Assembly: GCF_002192255.1 (NCBI RefSeq)
Contig: NZ_CP021768.1
Span: forward strand, 1,010,001-1,074,000
From: Stenotrophomonas sp. WZN-1
GTDB lineage: Bacteria > Pseudomonadota > Gammaproteobacteria > Xanthomonadales > Xanthomonadaceae
Direction of reading: 5' to 3'
Length of the DNA stretch: 64,000 nucleotides
A program made the translations under genes and the position numbers. Shown piece after piece: positions 28,854 to 37,541 of this stretch (positions are counted from its first letter, which is position 1; the number at the start of each line of letters is the position of its first letter). The notes below the pieces were generated by a model. That model worked only from the letters and a program-made list of their open reading frames with translations. It made no database searches and was not told where the DNA came from.

Positions 28854-29798
28854 GTGACCGTATCCACCCTCGCTTTTGTCTTCCCCGGCCAGGGCTCGCA
28901 GTCTGTGGGCATGGTGGCCGAGCTGGCCGAACTGCACCCGCAGGTGCGTGAAGCCTTCACCGAGGCATCCGATGGTGCCGGCGTCGACCTGTGGGCGCTG
29001 TCCCAGGGTGGCCCGGAGGAAATGCTCAACCGTACCGAATACACCCAGCCGGCCCTGCTGGCCGCAAGCATCGGCGTGTGGCGCGCCTGGAACGCCGTAG
29101 GCGGTCCGCGCCCGTCGGTGCTGGCCGGCCACAGCCTGGGCGAGTACACCGCCCTGGTCGCCGCGGGCGCACTGAGCCTGCATGACGGCGCGCACCTGGT
29201 GCGCCTGCGTGGCCAGCTGATGCAGGAAGCCGCACCGGCCGGTGTCGGCGCCATGGCCGCCGTGCTCGGTGCCGAAGACCAGCTGGTGCTGGACGTCTGC
29301 GCCGAAGCCGCAGGCAGCCAGGTGGTGGTGCCGGCCAACTTCAACTCGCCGGGCCAGATCGTGATCGGTGGCGACGCCGATGCGGTTGATCGTGCGCTGG
29401 CGCTGCTGGCCGAGAAGGGCGTGCGCAAGGCGGTCAAGCTGGCCGTCAGCGTGCCCTCGCACACACCGCTCATGCGCGAAGCCGCCAACCGCCTGGCCGA
29501 AGTGATGGCCGGCCTGTCCTGGCAGGCGCCGCAGCTGCCGGTGGTGCAGAACGTCGACGCCCAGATCCACAGCGGCATCGACGCGATCCGTACCGCGCTG
29601 GTCCAGCAGCTGTACCAGCCGGTGCAGTGGACCGGTTGCGTGCAGGCGCTGGCCGCCCGTGGCATCACCCAGATCGCCGAGTGCGGCCCGGGCAAGGTGC
29701 TGACCGGCCTGGTCAAGCGCATCGACAAGGCCATCGACGGCCGTTCGCTGGCCACGCCGGGCGACTTCGAAGCCGCCCGTGAGGCATGGTCGGCCTGA
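28854..29798 (+). CDS. fabD: Malonyl-CoA:ACP transacylase
   Basis: A 314-residue enzyme that moves malonyl groups from CoA to ACP. It begins TLAFVFPGQGSQSVGM and has the active-site GHSLGEY (Ser94), the Arg in RLRGQLM and the His in SVPSHTPLM. The GTG at 28854 gives the normal N-terminus; an ATG at 28737 in the same frame would add 39 residues lacking any similarity to FabD. Confidence 0.96.
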   Translation: MTVSTLAFVFPGQGSQSVGMVAELAELHPQVREAFTEASDGAGVDLWALSQGGPEEMLNRTEYTQPALLAASIGVWRAWNAVGGPRPSVLAGHSLGEYTALVAAGALSLHDGAHLVRLRGQLMQEAAPAGVGAMAAVLGAEDQLVLDVCAEAAGSQVVVPANFNSPGQIVIGGDADAVDRALALLAEKGVRKAVKLAVSVPSHTPLMREAANRLAEVMAGLSWQAPQLPVVQNVDAQIHSGIDAIRTALVQQLYQPVQWTGCVQALAARGITQIAECGPGKVLTGLVKRIDKAIDGRSLATPGDFEAAREAWSA

Positions 29799-29879
29799 TT
29801 TCCCTGTTCCTGCCGACCGTACCGGTGGCCGCGGCAAGCGGCACGGGTGCGGCGGCCGTCCCAGCCTGAGGAAAACATC

Positions 29880-30623
29880 ATGAGCAAGCCCCTGCAGGGT
29901 GAAATCGCACTGGTCACCGGCGCCAGCCGTGGCATTGGTGCCGCCATTGCCGATCTGCTGGCCGCCCAGGGCGCCACCGTCATCGGTACCGCCACCACCG
30001 AATCCGGCGCTGCCGCGATTGGTGAGCGCCTGGCCACCCACGGCGGTCACGGCCGCGCGCTGAACGTTACCGACGCCGACGCGCTGGACAGCGTGCTCGA
30101 CGGCATCGCCAAGGAATTCGGCCCGATCTCGATCCTGGTCAACAACGCCGGCATCACCCGCGACAACCTGCTGATGCGCATGAAGGACGAGGACTGGGCG
30201 TCGATCATCGACACCAACCTGACCAGCGTGTTCCGCACCAGCAAGGCGGTGATGCGCGGCATGATGAAGGCGCGCAAGGGCCGCATCATCAACATCGCAT
30301 CGGTGGTGGGTGTGACCGGCAATGCCGGCCAGGCCAACTACGCCGCGGCCAAGGCCGGCATCATCGGCTTCAGCAAGTCGCTGGCCAAGGAAATCGGTTC
30401 GCGCGGTGTCACCGTCAATGTTGTCGCACCTGGCTTCATCGACACCGACATGACCAAGGCGTTGCCGGAAGAAGCGCGTACTGCGCTGATCAACGACATC
30501 GCCCTCGAACGCCTGGGTTCGCCGGAGGACATCGCTCATGCGGTGGCCTTCCTGGCCGGCCCGGCTGCCGGTTACATCACCGGCGAAACCCTCCATGTGA
30601 ACGGTGGCATGTACATGCCGTAA
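29880..30623 (+). CDS. fabG: 3-oxoacyl-ACP reductase
   Basis: A 247-residue short-chain dehydrogenase that reduces β-ketoacyl-ACP with NADPH. It has the dinucleotide site TGASRGIG, the NNAG motif and the catalytic Ser-Tyr-Lys (IASVVG, YAAAK), and the usual HVNGGMYMP end. The ATG at 29880 follows a GAGGAAA box. Confidence 0.96.
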   Translation: MSKPLQGEIALVTGASRGIGAAIADLLAAQGATVIGTATTESGAAAIGERLATHGGHGRALNVTDADALDSVLDGIAKEFGPISILVNNAGITRDNLLMRMKDEDWASIIDTNLTSVFRTSKAVMRGMMKARKGRIINIASVVGVTGNAGQANYAAAKAGIIGFSKSLAKEIGSRGVTVNVVAPGFIDTDMTKALPEEARTALINDIALERLGSPEDIAHAVAFLAGPAAGYITGETLHVNGGMYMP

Positions 30624-30775
30624 GCAAGGGGCGCAGGGATTGCGCCGCAAGTGGTTGATCTTCGAAGGTTTTTGCTGCAATGCAAGGCCGCGTCGGTTTC
30701 CACTACACTATCCCACGGCCATCGCCTTTGATGGCGACCACTTTTGAACCACAACTCCATCTGGAGCGAGATCCC

Positions 30776-31015
30776 ATGAGCACCATCGAAGAACGCGTCA
30801 AGAAAATCGTCGTCGAACAGCTTGGCGTCAAGGAAGAAGAAGTCACCAACAGCGCATCGTTCGTCGATGACCTGGGCGCTGACTCGCTGGACACCGTTGA
30901 GCTGGTGATGGCCCTGGAAGAAGAATTCGAGTGCGAGATCCCGGACGAAGAAGCCGAGAAGATCGGCACCGTGCAGTCCGCCATCGACTACATCAAGGCC
31001 CACGTCAAGGCCTGA
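30776..31015 (+). CDS. acpP: Acyl carrier protein
   Basis: A 79-residue acidic protein. Ser37 in GADSLD is the site for 4'-phosphopantetheine. It carries the growing fatty acid chain between the Fab enzymes. GGAG stands 8 bases before the ATG. The 150-base gap after fabG probably holds its own promoter, as the protein is very abundant, but no clean promoter was found. Confidence 0.97.
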   Translation: MSTIEERVKKIVVEQLGVKEEEVTNSASFVDDLGADSLDTVELVMALEEEFECEIPDEEAEKIGTVQSAIDYIKAHVKA

Positions 31016-31068
31016 TGTCAGACGGCAGTGCGCGCGCGGGCCCACGCTCGCCGCGCACCGCACCCCAT

Positions 31069-31088
31069 GGGGCCGCTGTTGCGGCCCC
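31069..31088 (+). other. Intercistronic stem-loop after acpP
   Basis: GGGGCCGC-TGTT-GCGGCCCC, an 8-bp GC stem, lies between acpP and fabF with only a weak T-rich tail (GTGTGTTTG). It may stabilise acpP mRNA or partly terminate transcription. Confidence 0.55.
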
Positions 31089-31158
31089 GTGTGTTTGGGC
31101 ATCACATCGAAGCAAACCGAGTTACCCGTAGAATCCATCCGGGTCAGGAGAAACAGCA

Positions 31159-32421
31159 ATGAAGCGTCGCGTCGTCGTAACCGGCCTGGGCATCGTCTCG
31201 CCGTTGGGCAATGATCTGGCCAGCAGCTGGGAAGGCATCACCCAGGGTCGTTCGGGCATCGGTCCGCTGACCAACGTTTCTGATGCCTACCTGGATCGGT
31301 TCACCACCAAGATTGCAGGTGAAGTCAAAGGATTCGACATCACCGCCGACAACGAACTGTTCGGCAAATTCCGGGTCAGCGGCAAGGATGCCAAGAAGAT
31401 GGACCCGTTCATCCATTACGGCCTCGGTGCCTCGTTCATGGCCCTGCATGACTCGGGCCTGGAAATCACCGAAGCCAATGCCGATCGCATGGGCGCCATC
31501 GTCGGCGCCGGCATCGGCGGCCTGCTCGGCATTGAAGAGCAGACCATCGAGTTCCACGAGGGCAAGAAGATTTCGCCCTTCTACGTGCCCAAGACCATCA
31601 TCAACATGCTGCCGGGCCAGCTGAGCATCATCACCGGCCTGAAGGGCCCGTCGTTCTCGGCGGTGTCGGCGTGCGCGACCTCGAACCATTCGATCGGTAC
31701 TGCGATGCGCATGATCCAGTACGGCGATGCCGACGTAATGGTGGTCGGTGGCGCCGAGCGCGGCTCCTCGCCGACCGCGGTGGGCGGCTTCTGCGCGATG
31801 AAGGCCATGAGCACCCGCAACGACGCCCCGGAACAGGCTTCGCGCCCGTGGGACAAGGACCGCGACGGCTTCGTGCTGGGCGACGGCGCCGGCATCCTGA
31901 TCCTGGAAGAGTACGAGCACGCCAAGGCGCGTGGCGCGAAGATCTACTGTGAACTGGCCGGCTTCGGCGCCAGCTCCGACGCGTACCACATGACCGCACC
32001 GAGCGAGAACGGCGAAGGCGCCGCCCGCTGCATGGTCATGGCCATGAAGGACGCTGGCGTGACCCCGGAACAGGTCGGTTACCTCAACGCGCACGGCACC
32101 TCCACGCCGCTGGGCGACCTGGGCGAGACCATGGCGATGAAGACTGCCTTCGGCGACCACGCCTACAAGATGATGGTCAGCTCCACCAAGTCGATGACCG
32201 GCCACCTGCTGGGCGCTGCCGGCGGCGTGGAAGCGATCTTCTCGGTGATGGCGCTGCAGGACAACGTCATTCCGCCGACCATTAACCTGCAGCAGCCGGG
32301 CGAAGGCTGCGACCTGGACTACGTGCCCAACGAAGCACGCCAGGCCAAGGTCGACGTGGTGATGTCCAATGGCTTCGGCTTCGGTGGCACCAACGGCACG
32401 CTGATCTTCAAGCGCGTCTGA
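31159..32421 (+). CDS. fabF: β-ketoacyl-ACP synthase II
   Basis: A 420-residue condensing enzyme that elongates acyl-ACP. The Cys-His-His triad is present: Cys172 in SACATSNH, His in [12 protein letters not shown] and His in [12 protein letters not shown]. It closes the fabH-fabD-fabG-acpP-fabF block. The ATG follows an AGGAGA box at the usual distance. Confidence 0.96.
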   Translation: MKRRVVVTGLGIVSPLGNDLASSWEGITQGRSGIGPLTNVSDAYLDRFTTKIAGEVKGFDITADNELFGKFRVSGKDAKKMDPFIHYGLGASFMALHDSGLEITEANADRMGAIVGAGIGGLLGIEEQTIEFHEGKKISPFYVPKTIINMLPGQLSIITGLKGPSFSAVSACATSNHSIGTAMRMIQYGDADVMVVGGAERGSSPTAVGGFCAMKAMSTRNDAPEQASRPWDKDRDGFVLGDGAGILILEEYEHAKARGAKIYCELAGFGASSDAYHMTAPSENGEGAARCMVMAMKDAGVTPEQVGYLNAHGTSTPLGDLGETMAMKTAFGDHAYKMMVSSTKSMTGHLLGAAGGVEAIFSVMALQDNVIPPTINLQQPGEGCDLDYVPNEARQAKVDVVMSNGFGFGGTNGTLIFKRV

Positions 32422-32513
32422 CCGAGTGGCAGCGTCGGGCCATGCTCGACTCCGCGTTCTACGGAGCCGCCGCAAGGCGGCTTCCGTGCATCTGAATCCC
32501 CGAACTGGCTGCC

Positions 32514-33878
32514 ATGAACCACGCACCGCTGATCCACCCGCTGCCGCACCCGATCGATCTGCTGGCCCTGCAGCAGCACGACCCGTCGCGCTTCCCGCTG
32601 CTGATGGAATCCACCGCCTCGGGCACCGCCCAGGGCCGCTGGAGCCTGCTGCTGGCCGCGCAGGGCGATAGCCTGCGGCTGGATGCCGATGGCCAGGTGC
32701 GCGACCAGCACGACGTGGTACGCGCCGGCAGCTTCCTGCAGGTGCTGGACCGCGCCTGGCAGCATGAACGCCTCCCGCATGACGGCGGCCACAGCCTGCC
32801 GTTCCGCGGCGGCTGGGCGTTGATGCTGGATTACGAAGTGGCCAGCCAGATCGAACCGGTGCTGCCGGCGCGTGCGCGCGAGGACGGCCGCCCGACCGCG
32901 CTGGCACTGCGCTGCCCGGCCGCCGTGCTGCACGATCATCACAACGAGGCCAGCTTCGTCATCGCTGAAGCGGGCGAGCAGGCGCTGCTGGATGCGCTGG
33001 TGGCACTGGCCTCGACCACGCTGCCCGAAGCCGGGCAGGGCTGGCAGCCGCCGCAGTCGGTGGGCGAGGATGCGCCGCAGCGCTTCACCGACGGCGTGCG
33101 CCGGGTGATCGAGTACCTGCGTGCTGGCGACGTGTTCCAGGTGAACCTGTCGCGGCGCTGGAGCGCGCAGTTCGCCGCGCCGGTCAGTCCGCAGGCGCTG
33201 TACGCGCAGCTGCGCCGTGCCAACCCGGCACCGTTCGCCGGCCTGTTCAGCGCGCACGGCCGCCATGTGGTCAGTTCCTCGCCGGAGCGGCTGGTGTCGG
33301 TGCATGCCGGCCACGCGCAGACCCGTCCGATTGCCGGCACGCGTCCGCGCTTCGAGGGGGACGATGATGCCGCGCGCATCCAGGAGCTGGTCGGCCACCC
33401 GAAGGAGCGTGCCGAGCACGTGATGCTGATCGACCTGGAACGCAACGACCTGGGCCGCATCTGCCTGCCCGGCACCGTGGTGGTCGATGAACTGATGACG
33501 GTGGAGAGCTACGCCCATGTTCACCACATCGTCAGCAACGTCAGCGGCCATCTGCGCCCGGAAATCACCCCCGGCGAGGTGATCGCCGCCACGTTCCCGG
33601 GTGGCACCATCACCGGCTGCCCCAAGGTGCGCTGCATGCAGATCATCAGCGAGCTGGAGCAGGTGCCGCGCGGTGCCTACACCGGCGCGTTCGGTTGGTT
33701 GAACCGCGATGGCGACCTGGACCTGAACATCCTGATCCGCACCGCCGAAGTGGATGGCCACGAGGTGAGCTTCCGCACCGGCGCCGGCATCGTGGTGGAC
33801 TCGGACCCGGACAAGGAACTGGACGAGACCCGCGCCAAGGCCCGCGGCCTGCTGCGCGCGCTGGACCAGCAGGGCTGA
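32514..33878 (+). CDS. pabB: Aminodeoxychorismate synthase component I
   Basis: A 454-residue chorismate-utilising enzyme that makes 4-amino-4-deoxychorismate for folate. The C-terminal two thirds carry the family signatures: RPIAGTRPRFEG, HVMLIDLERNDLGRIC, GGTITGCPKVRCM and FRTGAGIVVDSDPDKELDET. Anthranilate synthase TrpE is related, but the pabB-mltG-tmk-holB context, conserved in many proteobacteria, supports PabB. Confidence 0.92.
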   Translation: MNHAPLIHPLPHPIDLLALQQHDPSRFPLLMESTASGTAQGRWSLLLAAQGDSLRLDADGQVRDQHDVVRAGSFLQVLDRAWQHERLPHDGGHSLPFRGGWALMLDYEVASQIEPVLPARAREDGRPTALALRCPAAVLHDHHNEASFVIAEAGEQALLDALVALASTTLPEAGQGWQPPQSVGEDAPQRFTDGVRRVIEYLRAGDVFQVNLSRRWSAQFAAPVSPQALYAQLRRANPAPFAGLFSAHGRHVVSSSPERLVSVHAGHAQTRPIAGTRPRFEGDDDAARIQELVGHPKERAEHVMLIDLERNDLGRICLPGTVVVDELMTVESYAHVHHIVSNVSGHLRPEITPGEVIAATFPGGTITGCPKVRCMQIISELEQVPRGAYTGAFGWLNRDGDLDLNILIRTAEVDGHEVSFRTGAGIVVDSDPDKELDETRAKARGLLRALDQQG

Positions 33879-33883
33879 GGGTA

Positions 33884-34049
33884 GGGCCTCCCGCCGGGCA
33901 TGGCCCGGCGCTACCGATTCCGGTTTTGGTGGGTGCCGGCCTTGGTCGGCACGGATGCCTCCATGTCCGTTCATCCACGCATGGCGTGGATCTACTGATC
34001 GCCGCGCCAGGCATGGATTGTGGTGGGTGCCGACCTTGGTCGGCACGGG
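33884..34049. repeat. Cluster of four REP/SMAG palindromes between pabB and mltG
   Basis: Four hairpins stand in a row: CCGCCGGGCATGGCCCGGCG (33891-33910) closed by CTACC, GTGCCGGCCTTGGTCGGCAC (33932-33951), ATCCACGCATGGCGTGGAT with CTAC (33973-33994) and GTGCCGACCTTGGTCGGCAC (34027-34046). The second and fourth are near-identical copies, making a tandem arrangement. They fill most of the 245-base gap. Confidence 0.75.
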
Positions 34050-34123
34050 GGTGTGTCCCCGGTCATGACCCCAATCCACCGGCACGGTATCCTGCACGAC
34101 GGAATCGAGTTCAGAGGTAGTCC

Positions 34124-35185
34124 ATGGCGGGAGCCAAGCGCGGGTGTCTGTTCGTGGTAACGCTGGTGGTGGTGCTGGCCGCCGTCGTGGCCGGCGCGGG
34201 CGCGTGGTTCTTCTACCAGCAGACCCGGTTCGCCGACGCCCCGATCACCCCGACCGCCGAGAGCATGGTCATCGCCAGTGGCGATGGCATGAACAGTGTG
34301 CTGCGCAAGCTGCGCGATGCCGGTGTGGATGAAGGCCAGGACGCGCAGTGGCAGCTGCTGGCGCGCCAGCTCGATGCCGCCGGCAAGCTGAAGGTGGGCG
34401 AGTACGCGCTCAGCGGCGACCTGACCCCGCGCGAGCTGCTGCTGCGCATGCGCGCCGGCAAGGTGCTGCAGCACCGCGTCACGATCATCGAGGGCTGGAA
34501 CATCCGCCAGCTGCGTGCTGCGCTCAAGCGCGCCGAGCCGCTGCTGCACACCACCGACAATCTTGATGACGCCGCGTTGATGCAGCGTCTCGGTTTCGGT
34601 GGCCAGCATCCGGAAGGCCGCTTCCTGCCGGAGACCTACGTCTACCAGCGCGGCGACAGCGACCTCGATGTGCTCAAGCGTGCCCACGCCGCAATGGAAA
34701 AGGCGCTGGATGAAGCGTGGGAAAGCCGCGCGCCGGACCTGCCGATCAACACGCCGTACGAACTGCTGACGATGGCCTCGATCATCGAGAAGGAAACCGC
34801 GCTGGCCAGCGAGCGCCCGCAGATTGCCGGCGTGTTCATGCGCCGCCTGAAGATCGGCATGCGCCTGCAGACCGACCCGACCGTGATCTACGGCATTGGT
34901 GCCGCGTATGACGGCAACATCCGCCGCCGCGACCTGACCACCGATACGCCCTACAACACCTATACCCGTGCCGGCCTGACCCCGACCCCGATCGCCATGC
35001 CCAGCCGCGATGCGCTGATGGCGGCTGCACAGCCGGCACCGGGCGACGCGCTGTACTTCGTCGCCGTCGGCGATGGCAGCGGCGCGCACGTGTTCTCGCC
35101 CAGCCTGGACCAGCACAACGCCGCAGTGGCCCGCTACCTGCAGCAGCTGCGCCAGCAACGTACCAAGGAGACCCCAGCGCAATGA
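34124..35185 (+). CDS. mltG: Endolytic murein transglycosylase MltG
   Basis: A 353-residue YceG-family enzyme that cuts nascent peptidoglycan strands. It has one membrane anchor (about residues 8-30), a LysM-like middle part and the catalytic domain with SIIEKET (Glu222 catalytic), then MRLQTDPTVIYG and YNTYTRAGLTPTPIAMPS. It overlaps tmk by an ATGA. Confidence 0.95.
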   Translation: MAGAKRGCLFVVTLVVVLAAVVAGAGAWFFYQQTRFADAPITPTAESMVIASGDGMNSVLRKLRDAGVDEGQDAQWQLLARQLDAAGKLKVGEYALSGDLTPRELLLRMRAGKVLQHRVTIIEGWNIRQLRAALKRAEPLLHTTDNLDDAALMQRLGFGGQHPEGRFLPETYVYQRGDSDLDVLKRAHAAMEKALDEAWESRAPDLPINTPYELLTMASIIEKETALASERPQIAGVFMRRLKIGMRLQTDPTVIYGIGAAYDGNIRRRDLTTDTPYNTYTRAGLTPTPIAMPSRDALMAAAQPAPGDALYFVAVGDGSGAHVFSPSLDQHNAAVARYLQQLRQQRTKETPAQ

Positions 35186-35847
35186 GTCCCGCGCTGCTTC
35201 GCCACCCGCGTTTCGTCAGCCTGGAAGGCGGCGAGGGCGCAGGCAAGACCACCGCCATCAATGCCATCCGTGACTGCCTGCGCAGCCACGGCCACGAGGT
35301 GGTGCTGACCCGGGAGCCGGGCGGTACGCCGCTGGCCGAGCGCATCCGCGGCCTGGTGCTGAAGCCCGATGCCGAGATTGCTGCCGAACCGCTCAGCGCC
35401 GAAGCCGAGCTGCTGCTGGTGTTCGCCGCACGCGCGCAGCATGTGCGCCAGGTGATCCAGCCGGCACTGCAGCGCGGTGCCTATGTGCTGAGCGATCGCT
35501 TCACCGATTCCAGCTACGCCTACCAGGGCGGTGGCCGCGGCCTCGATCCGCAGTGGATTGCCGACCTGGAGCGCCGCGCGGTCGGCCTGCTACCGGGCCT
35601 GACCCTGCTGCTGGATGTGGACGTGGCCGTCGGCCGCGCGCGCGCCAACGGTCGCGACCTGTGGCCGGACCGCATCGAGAGCGAACAGGATGATTTCTTC
35701 CAGCGTGTGCGCGCCGTGTTCCGCAGCCGCGCACAGCAGGACCCGCAGCGCTTCGCGCTGATCGACGCCGGCCAGGTACAGGAACGCGTGGCGGCCGATG
35801 TGGTCGCGTGCGTCGAGCGTTGGCTGAAGGACGGGGAGGGCGCATGA
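35182..35847 (+). CDS. tmk: Thymidylate kinase
   Basis: A 221-residue kinase that phosphorylates dTMP. The P-loop GGEGAGKTT lies at 16-24, the DRFTDSSYAYQGGGR motif at about 103 and the LID region (RARANGRDLWPDRIESEQDDFFQRV) near 150. The ATG at 35182 overlaps mltG and the stop overlaps holB. Confidence 0.96.
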   Translation: MSPALLRHPRFVSLEGGEGAGKTTAINAIRDCLRSHGHEVVLTREPGGTPLAERIRGLVLKPDAEIAAEPLSAEAELLLVFAARAQHVRQVIQPALQRGAYVLSDRFTDSSYAYQGGGRGLDPQWIADLERRAVGLLPGLTLLLDVDVAVGRARANGRDLWPDRIESEQDDFFQRVRAVFRSRAQQDPQRFALIDAGQVQERVAADVVACVERWLKDGEGA

Positions 35848-36800
35848 GCACGTTTTCGCCGTGGCAGCAGCGCGCGTTCGACCAGACGGTTGCCGCGCTG
35901 GATGCAGACCGGCTCGGCCATGGCTTGTTGATCTGCGGTCCGGCCGGGCTGGGCAAGCACGAGGTGGCGCTGGCCCTGGCCGACCACGTGCTGGCGCGCG
36001 GCGATGCCGCCCATGCCACGCGCACGCGCCAGCTGATCGCCGCCGGCACTCATCCGGACCTGCAGCTGGTCAGCTTCATTTCGAACAAGAGCGGCGACAA
36101 GCTGCGCACCGAGATCGTCATCGAGCAGGTGCGCGAGATCACCAACAAGCTGGCGCTGACCCCGCAGTACGGCGTGGCGCAGGTGGTGATCGTCGACCCG
36201 GCCGATGCGATCAACCGCTCGGCGGCCAACGCGCTGCTGAAGACGCTGGAAGAGCCGCAGCCCGGCCGCTACCTGTGGTTGATCAGCAGCGACCCGGCAC
36301 GCCTGCCGCAGACCATCCGCAGCCGTTGCCAGCGCCTGGAGTTCAAGCTGCCGCCGCAGCACGAAGCACTGGCCTGGCTGCAGCAGCAGGGCCACAGCGA
36401 AGCATCGGCGCGCGAAGCGCTGGACGCGGCGCGCGGCCATCCCGGCCAAGCCGACAACTGGCTGCGCGAAGATGGCCTGAGCCTGCGCCGCGACGTGGGC
36501 CGCGAGCTGGAACAGCTGGCTGCCGGCAAGACCGGCGCGGTGGAGCTGGCGCAGAAGTGGTGCGCCGATGACAACGCGGCGCTGCGCCTGCGCTTCGCTG
36601 CCGACCTGGCGCTGGCCCAGGCCAGCACCGATGCCTTGACCACGCCGGAGCGATTGCACAAGCTTGCAGCCTGGTTCGATGCGGCCAACCGCACCCGCGA
36701 CCTGCTGCGCACCACGGTGCGTGCAGACCTTGCGGTGGTCGAGTTGCTGCTGGCCTGGAACAAGGTGAACGAGCGGCCTGCCGCAAGGGGAAATCGATGA
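35844..36800 (+). CDS. holB: DNA polymerase III subunit delta'
   Basis: A 318-residue clamp-loader subunit. It has a P-loop-like GPAGLGKHEV, the EIVIEQVREITNKL region and VVIVDPADAINRSAANALLKTLEEP, with the SRCQRLEF motif. The zinc Cys set present in some δ' subunits is not seen. The ATG at 35844 overlaps the tmk stop (ATGA); an earlier in-frame ATG at 35808 lies inside tmk. Confidence 0.94.
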   Translation: MSTFSPWQQRAFDQTVAALDADRLGHGLLICGPAGLGKHEVALALADHVLARGDAAHATRTRQLIAAGTHPDLQLVSFISNKSGDKLRTEIVIEQVREITNKLALTPQYGVAQVVIVDPADAINRSAANALLKTLEEPQPGRYLWLISSDPARLPQTIRSRCQRLEFKLPPQHEALAWLQQQGHSEASAREALDAARGHPGQADNWLREDGLSLRRDVGRELEQLAAGKTGAVELAQKWCADDNAALRLRFAADLALAQASTDALTTPERLHKLAAWFDAANRTRDLLRTTVRADLAVVELLLAWNKVNERPAARGNR

Positions 36801-37150
36801 GTGCCAGCAACGCCCGCCAGGGCATCCTGTCCCTGGCTGTGAAGGACAAAGCCGCGCTGTACAGCGCGTACATGCCGTTCGTGAAGAATGGCGGCATCTT
36901 CGTGCCCACACCCAAGCGCTACTTCCTGGGTGACGAAGTGTTCCTGCTGCTGACCCTGCCCGATTCCAGCGAGCGTCTGCCGGTGGCCGGCAAGGTGATC
37001 TGGGTGACCCCGGCCGGCGCGCAGGGCAACCGCACCGCCGGCATCGGCGTGCAGCTGGCCGACGGTGCCGAAGGCGAGGGCGTGCGCCACAAGATCGAAA
37101 CCCTGCTGGCCGGCCTGACCGGCTCGGACAAGCCGACCCATACGATGTGA
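36797..37150 (+). CDS. pilZ: PilZ domain protein
   Basis: A 117-residue protein following holB (ATGA overlap), the same place as the type IV pilus protein PilZ in Xanthomonas and Pseudomonas. It begins ILSLAVKDKAALYSAYMPFVKNGGIFVPTPKRYFLGDEVFLLLTLP and ends in the PilZ β-barrel (GIGVQLADG). The Arg-x3-Arg c-di-GMP motif of canonical PilZ domains is missing, as in PilZ itself, which acts through partner proteins. Confidence 0.9.
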   Translation: MSASNARQGILSLAVKDKAALYSAYMPFVKNGGIFVPTPKRYFLGDEVFLLLTLPDSSERLPVAGKVIWVTPAGAQGNRTAGIGVQLADGAEGEGVRHKIETLLAGLTGSDKPTHTM

Positions 37151-37154
37151 TTGC

Positions 37155-37179
37155 GGTAGCGCCGGGCCATGCCCGGCGG
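37155..37179. repeat. REP hairpin before tRNA-Val
   Basis: GGTAGCGCCGGGC-CAT-GCCCGGCG is a GTAG-headed palindrome of the SMAG type. Confidence 0.65.
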
Positions 37180-37217
37180 CGTGTGGGAACGCGCATGAAC
37201 ACGAATGTGAAAAACTG

Positions 37218-37245
37218 TTGACGGCCTCTGAAAAGCCCCTATAAT
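37218..37245 (+). promoter_or_regulatory. σ70 promoter of tRNA-Val
   Basis: TTGACG (37218-37223) and a perfect TATAAT (37240-37245) are 16 bases apart, and the tRNA starts 21 bases later. Confidence 0.85.
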
Positions 37246-37265
37246 GAGCGGCTCAGCAACACACC

Positions 37266-37340
37266 GGGCGGTTAGCTCAGCGGTAGAGCATTGCCTTCAC
37301 ACGGCAAGGGTCACAGGTTCGATCCCTGTACCGCCCACCA
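37266..37340 (+). tRNA. tRNA-Val (anticodon CAC)
   Basis: A 75-base cloverleaf including encoded CCA. Acceptor GGGCGGT pairs with ACCGCCC, the anticodon loop TTCACAC gives CAC (GUG codons), and the TΨC arm is present. It marks the left edge of an accessory segment. Confidence 0.94.
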
Positions 37341-37380
37341 TCTAAAGTACCCTAGTATACAAGGGCTTATGATCAAAAAA

Positions 37381-37406
37381 GCCATCTCGAAAGAGGTGGC
37401 TTTTTT
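37381..37406 (+). terminator. Terminator after tRNA-Val
   Basis: GCCATCTC-GAAA-GAGGTGGC, an 8-bp stem with one G-T pair, is followed by TTTTTT. Confidence 0.85.
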
Positions 37407-37541
37407 GTTCTGTAACAGCCTCATAACAGCAAAAGGGGTATGGCGTGCCAGCCATCGCCTGCAGGCCATGCATGGGGCCGCAATGGAACGGAAAGTGCAG
37501 CTAAGCCCGCCTTCTCCAGTCTTCGCAACCGCTCGCCGTGA

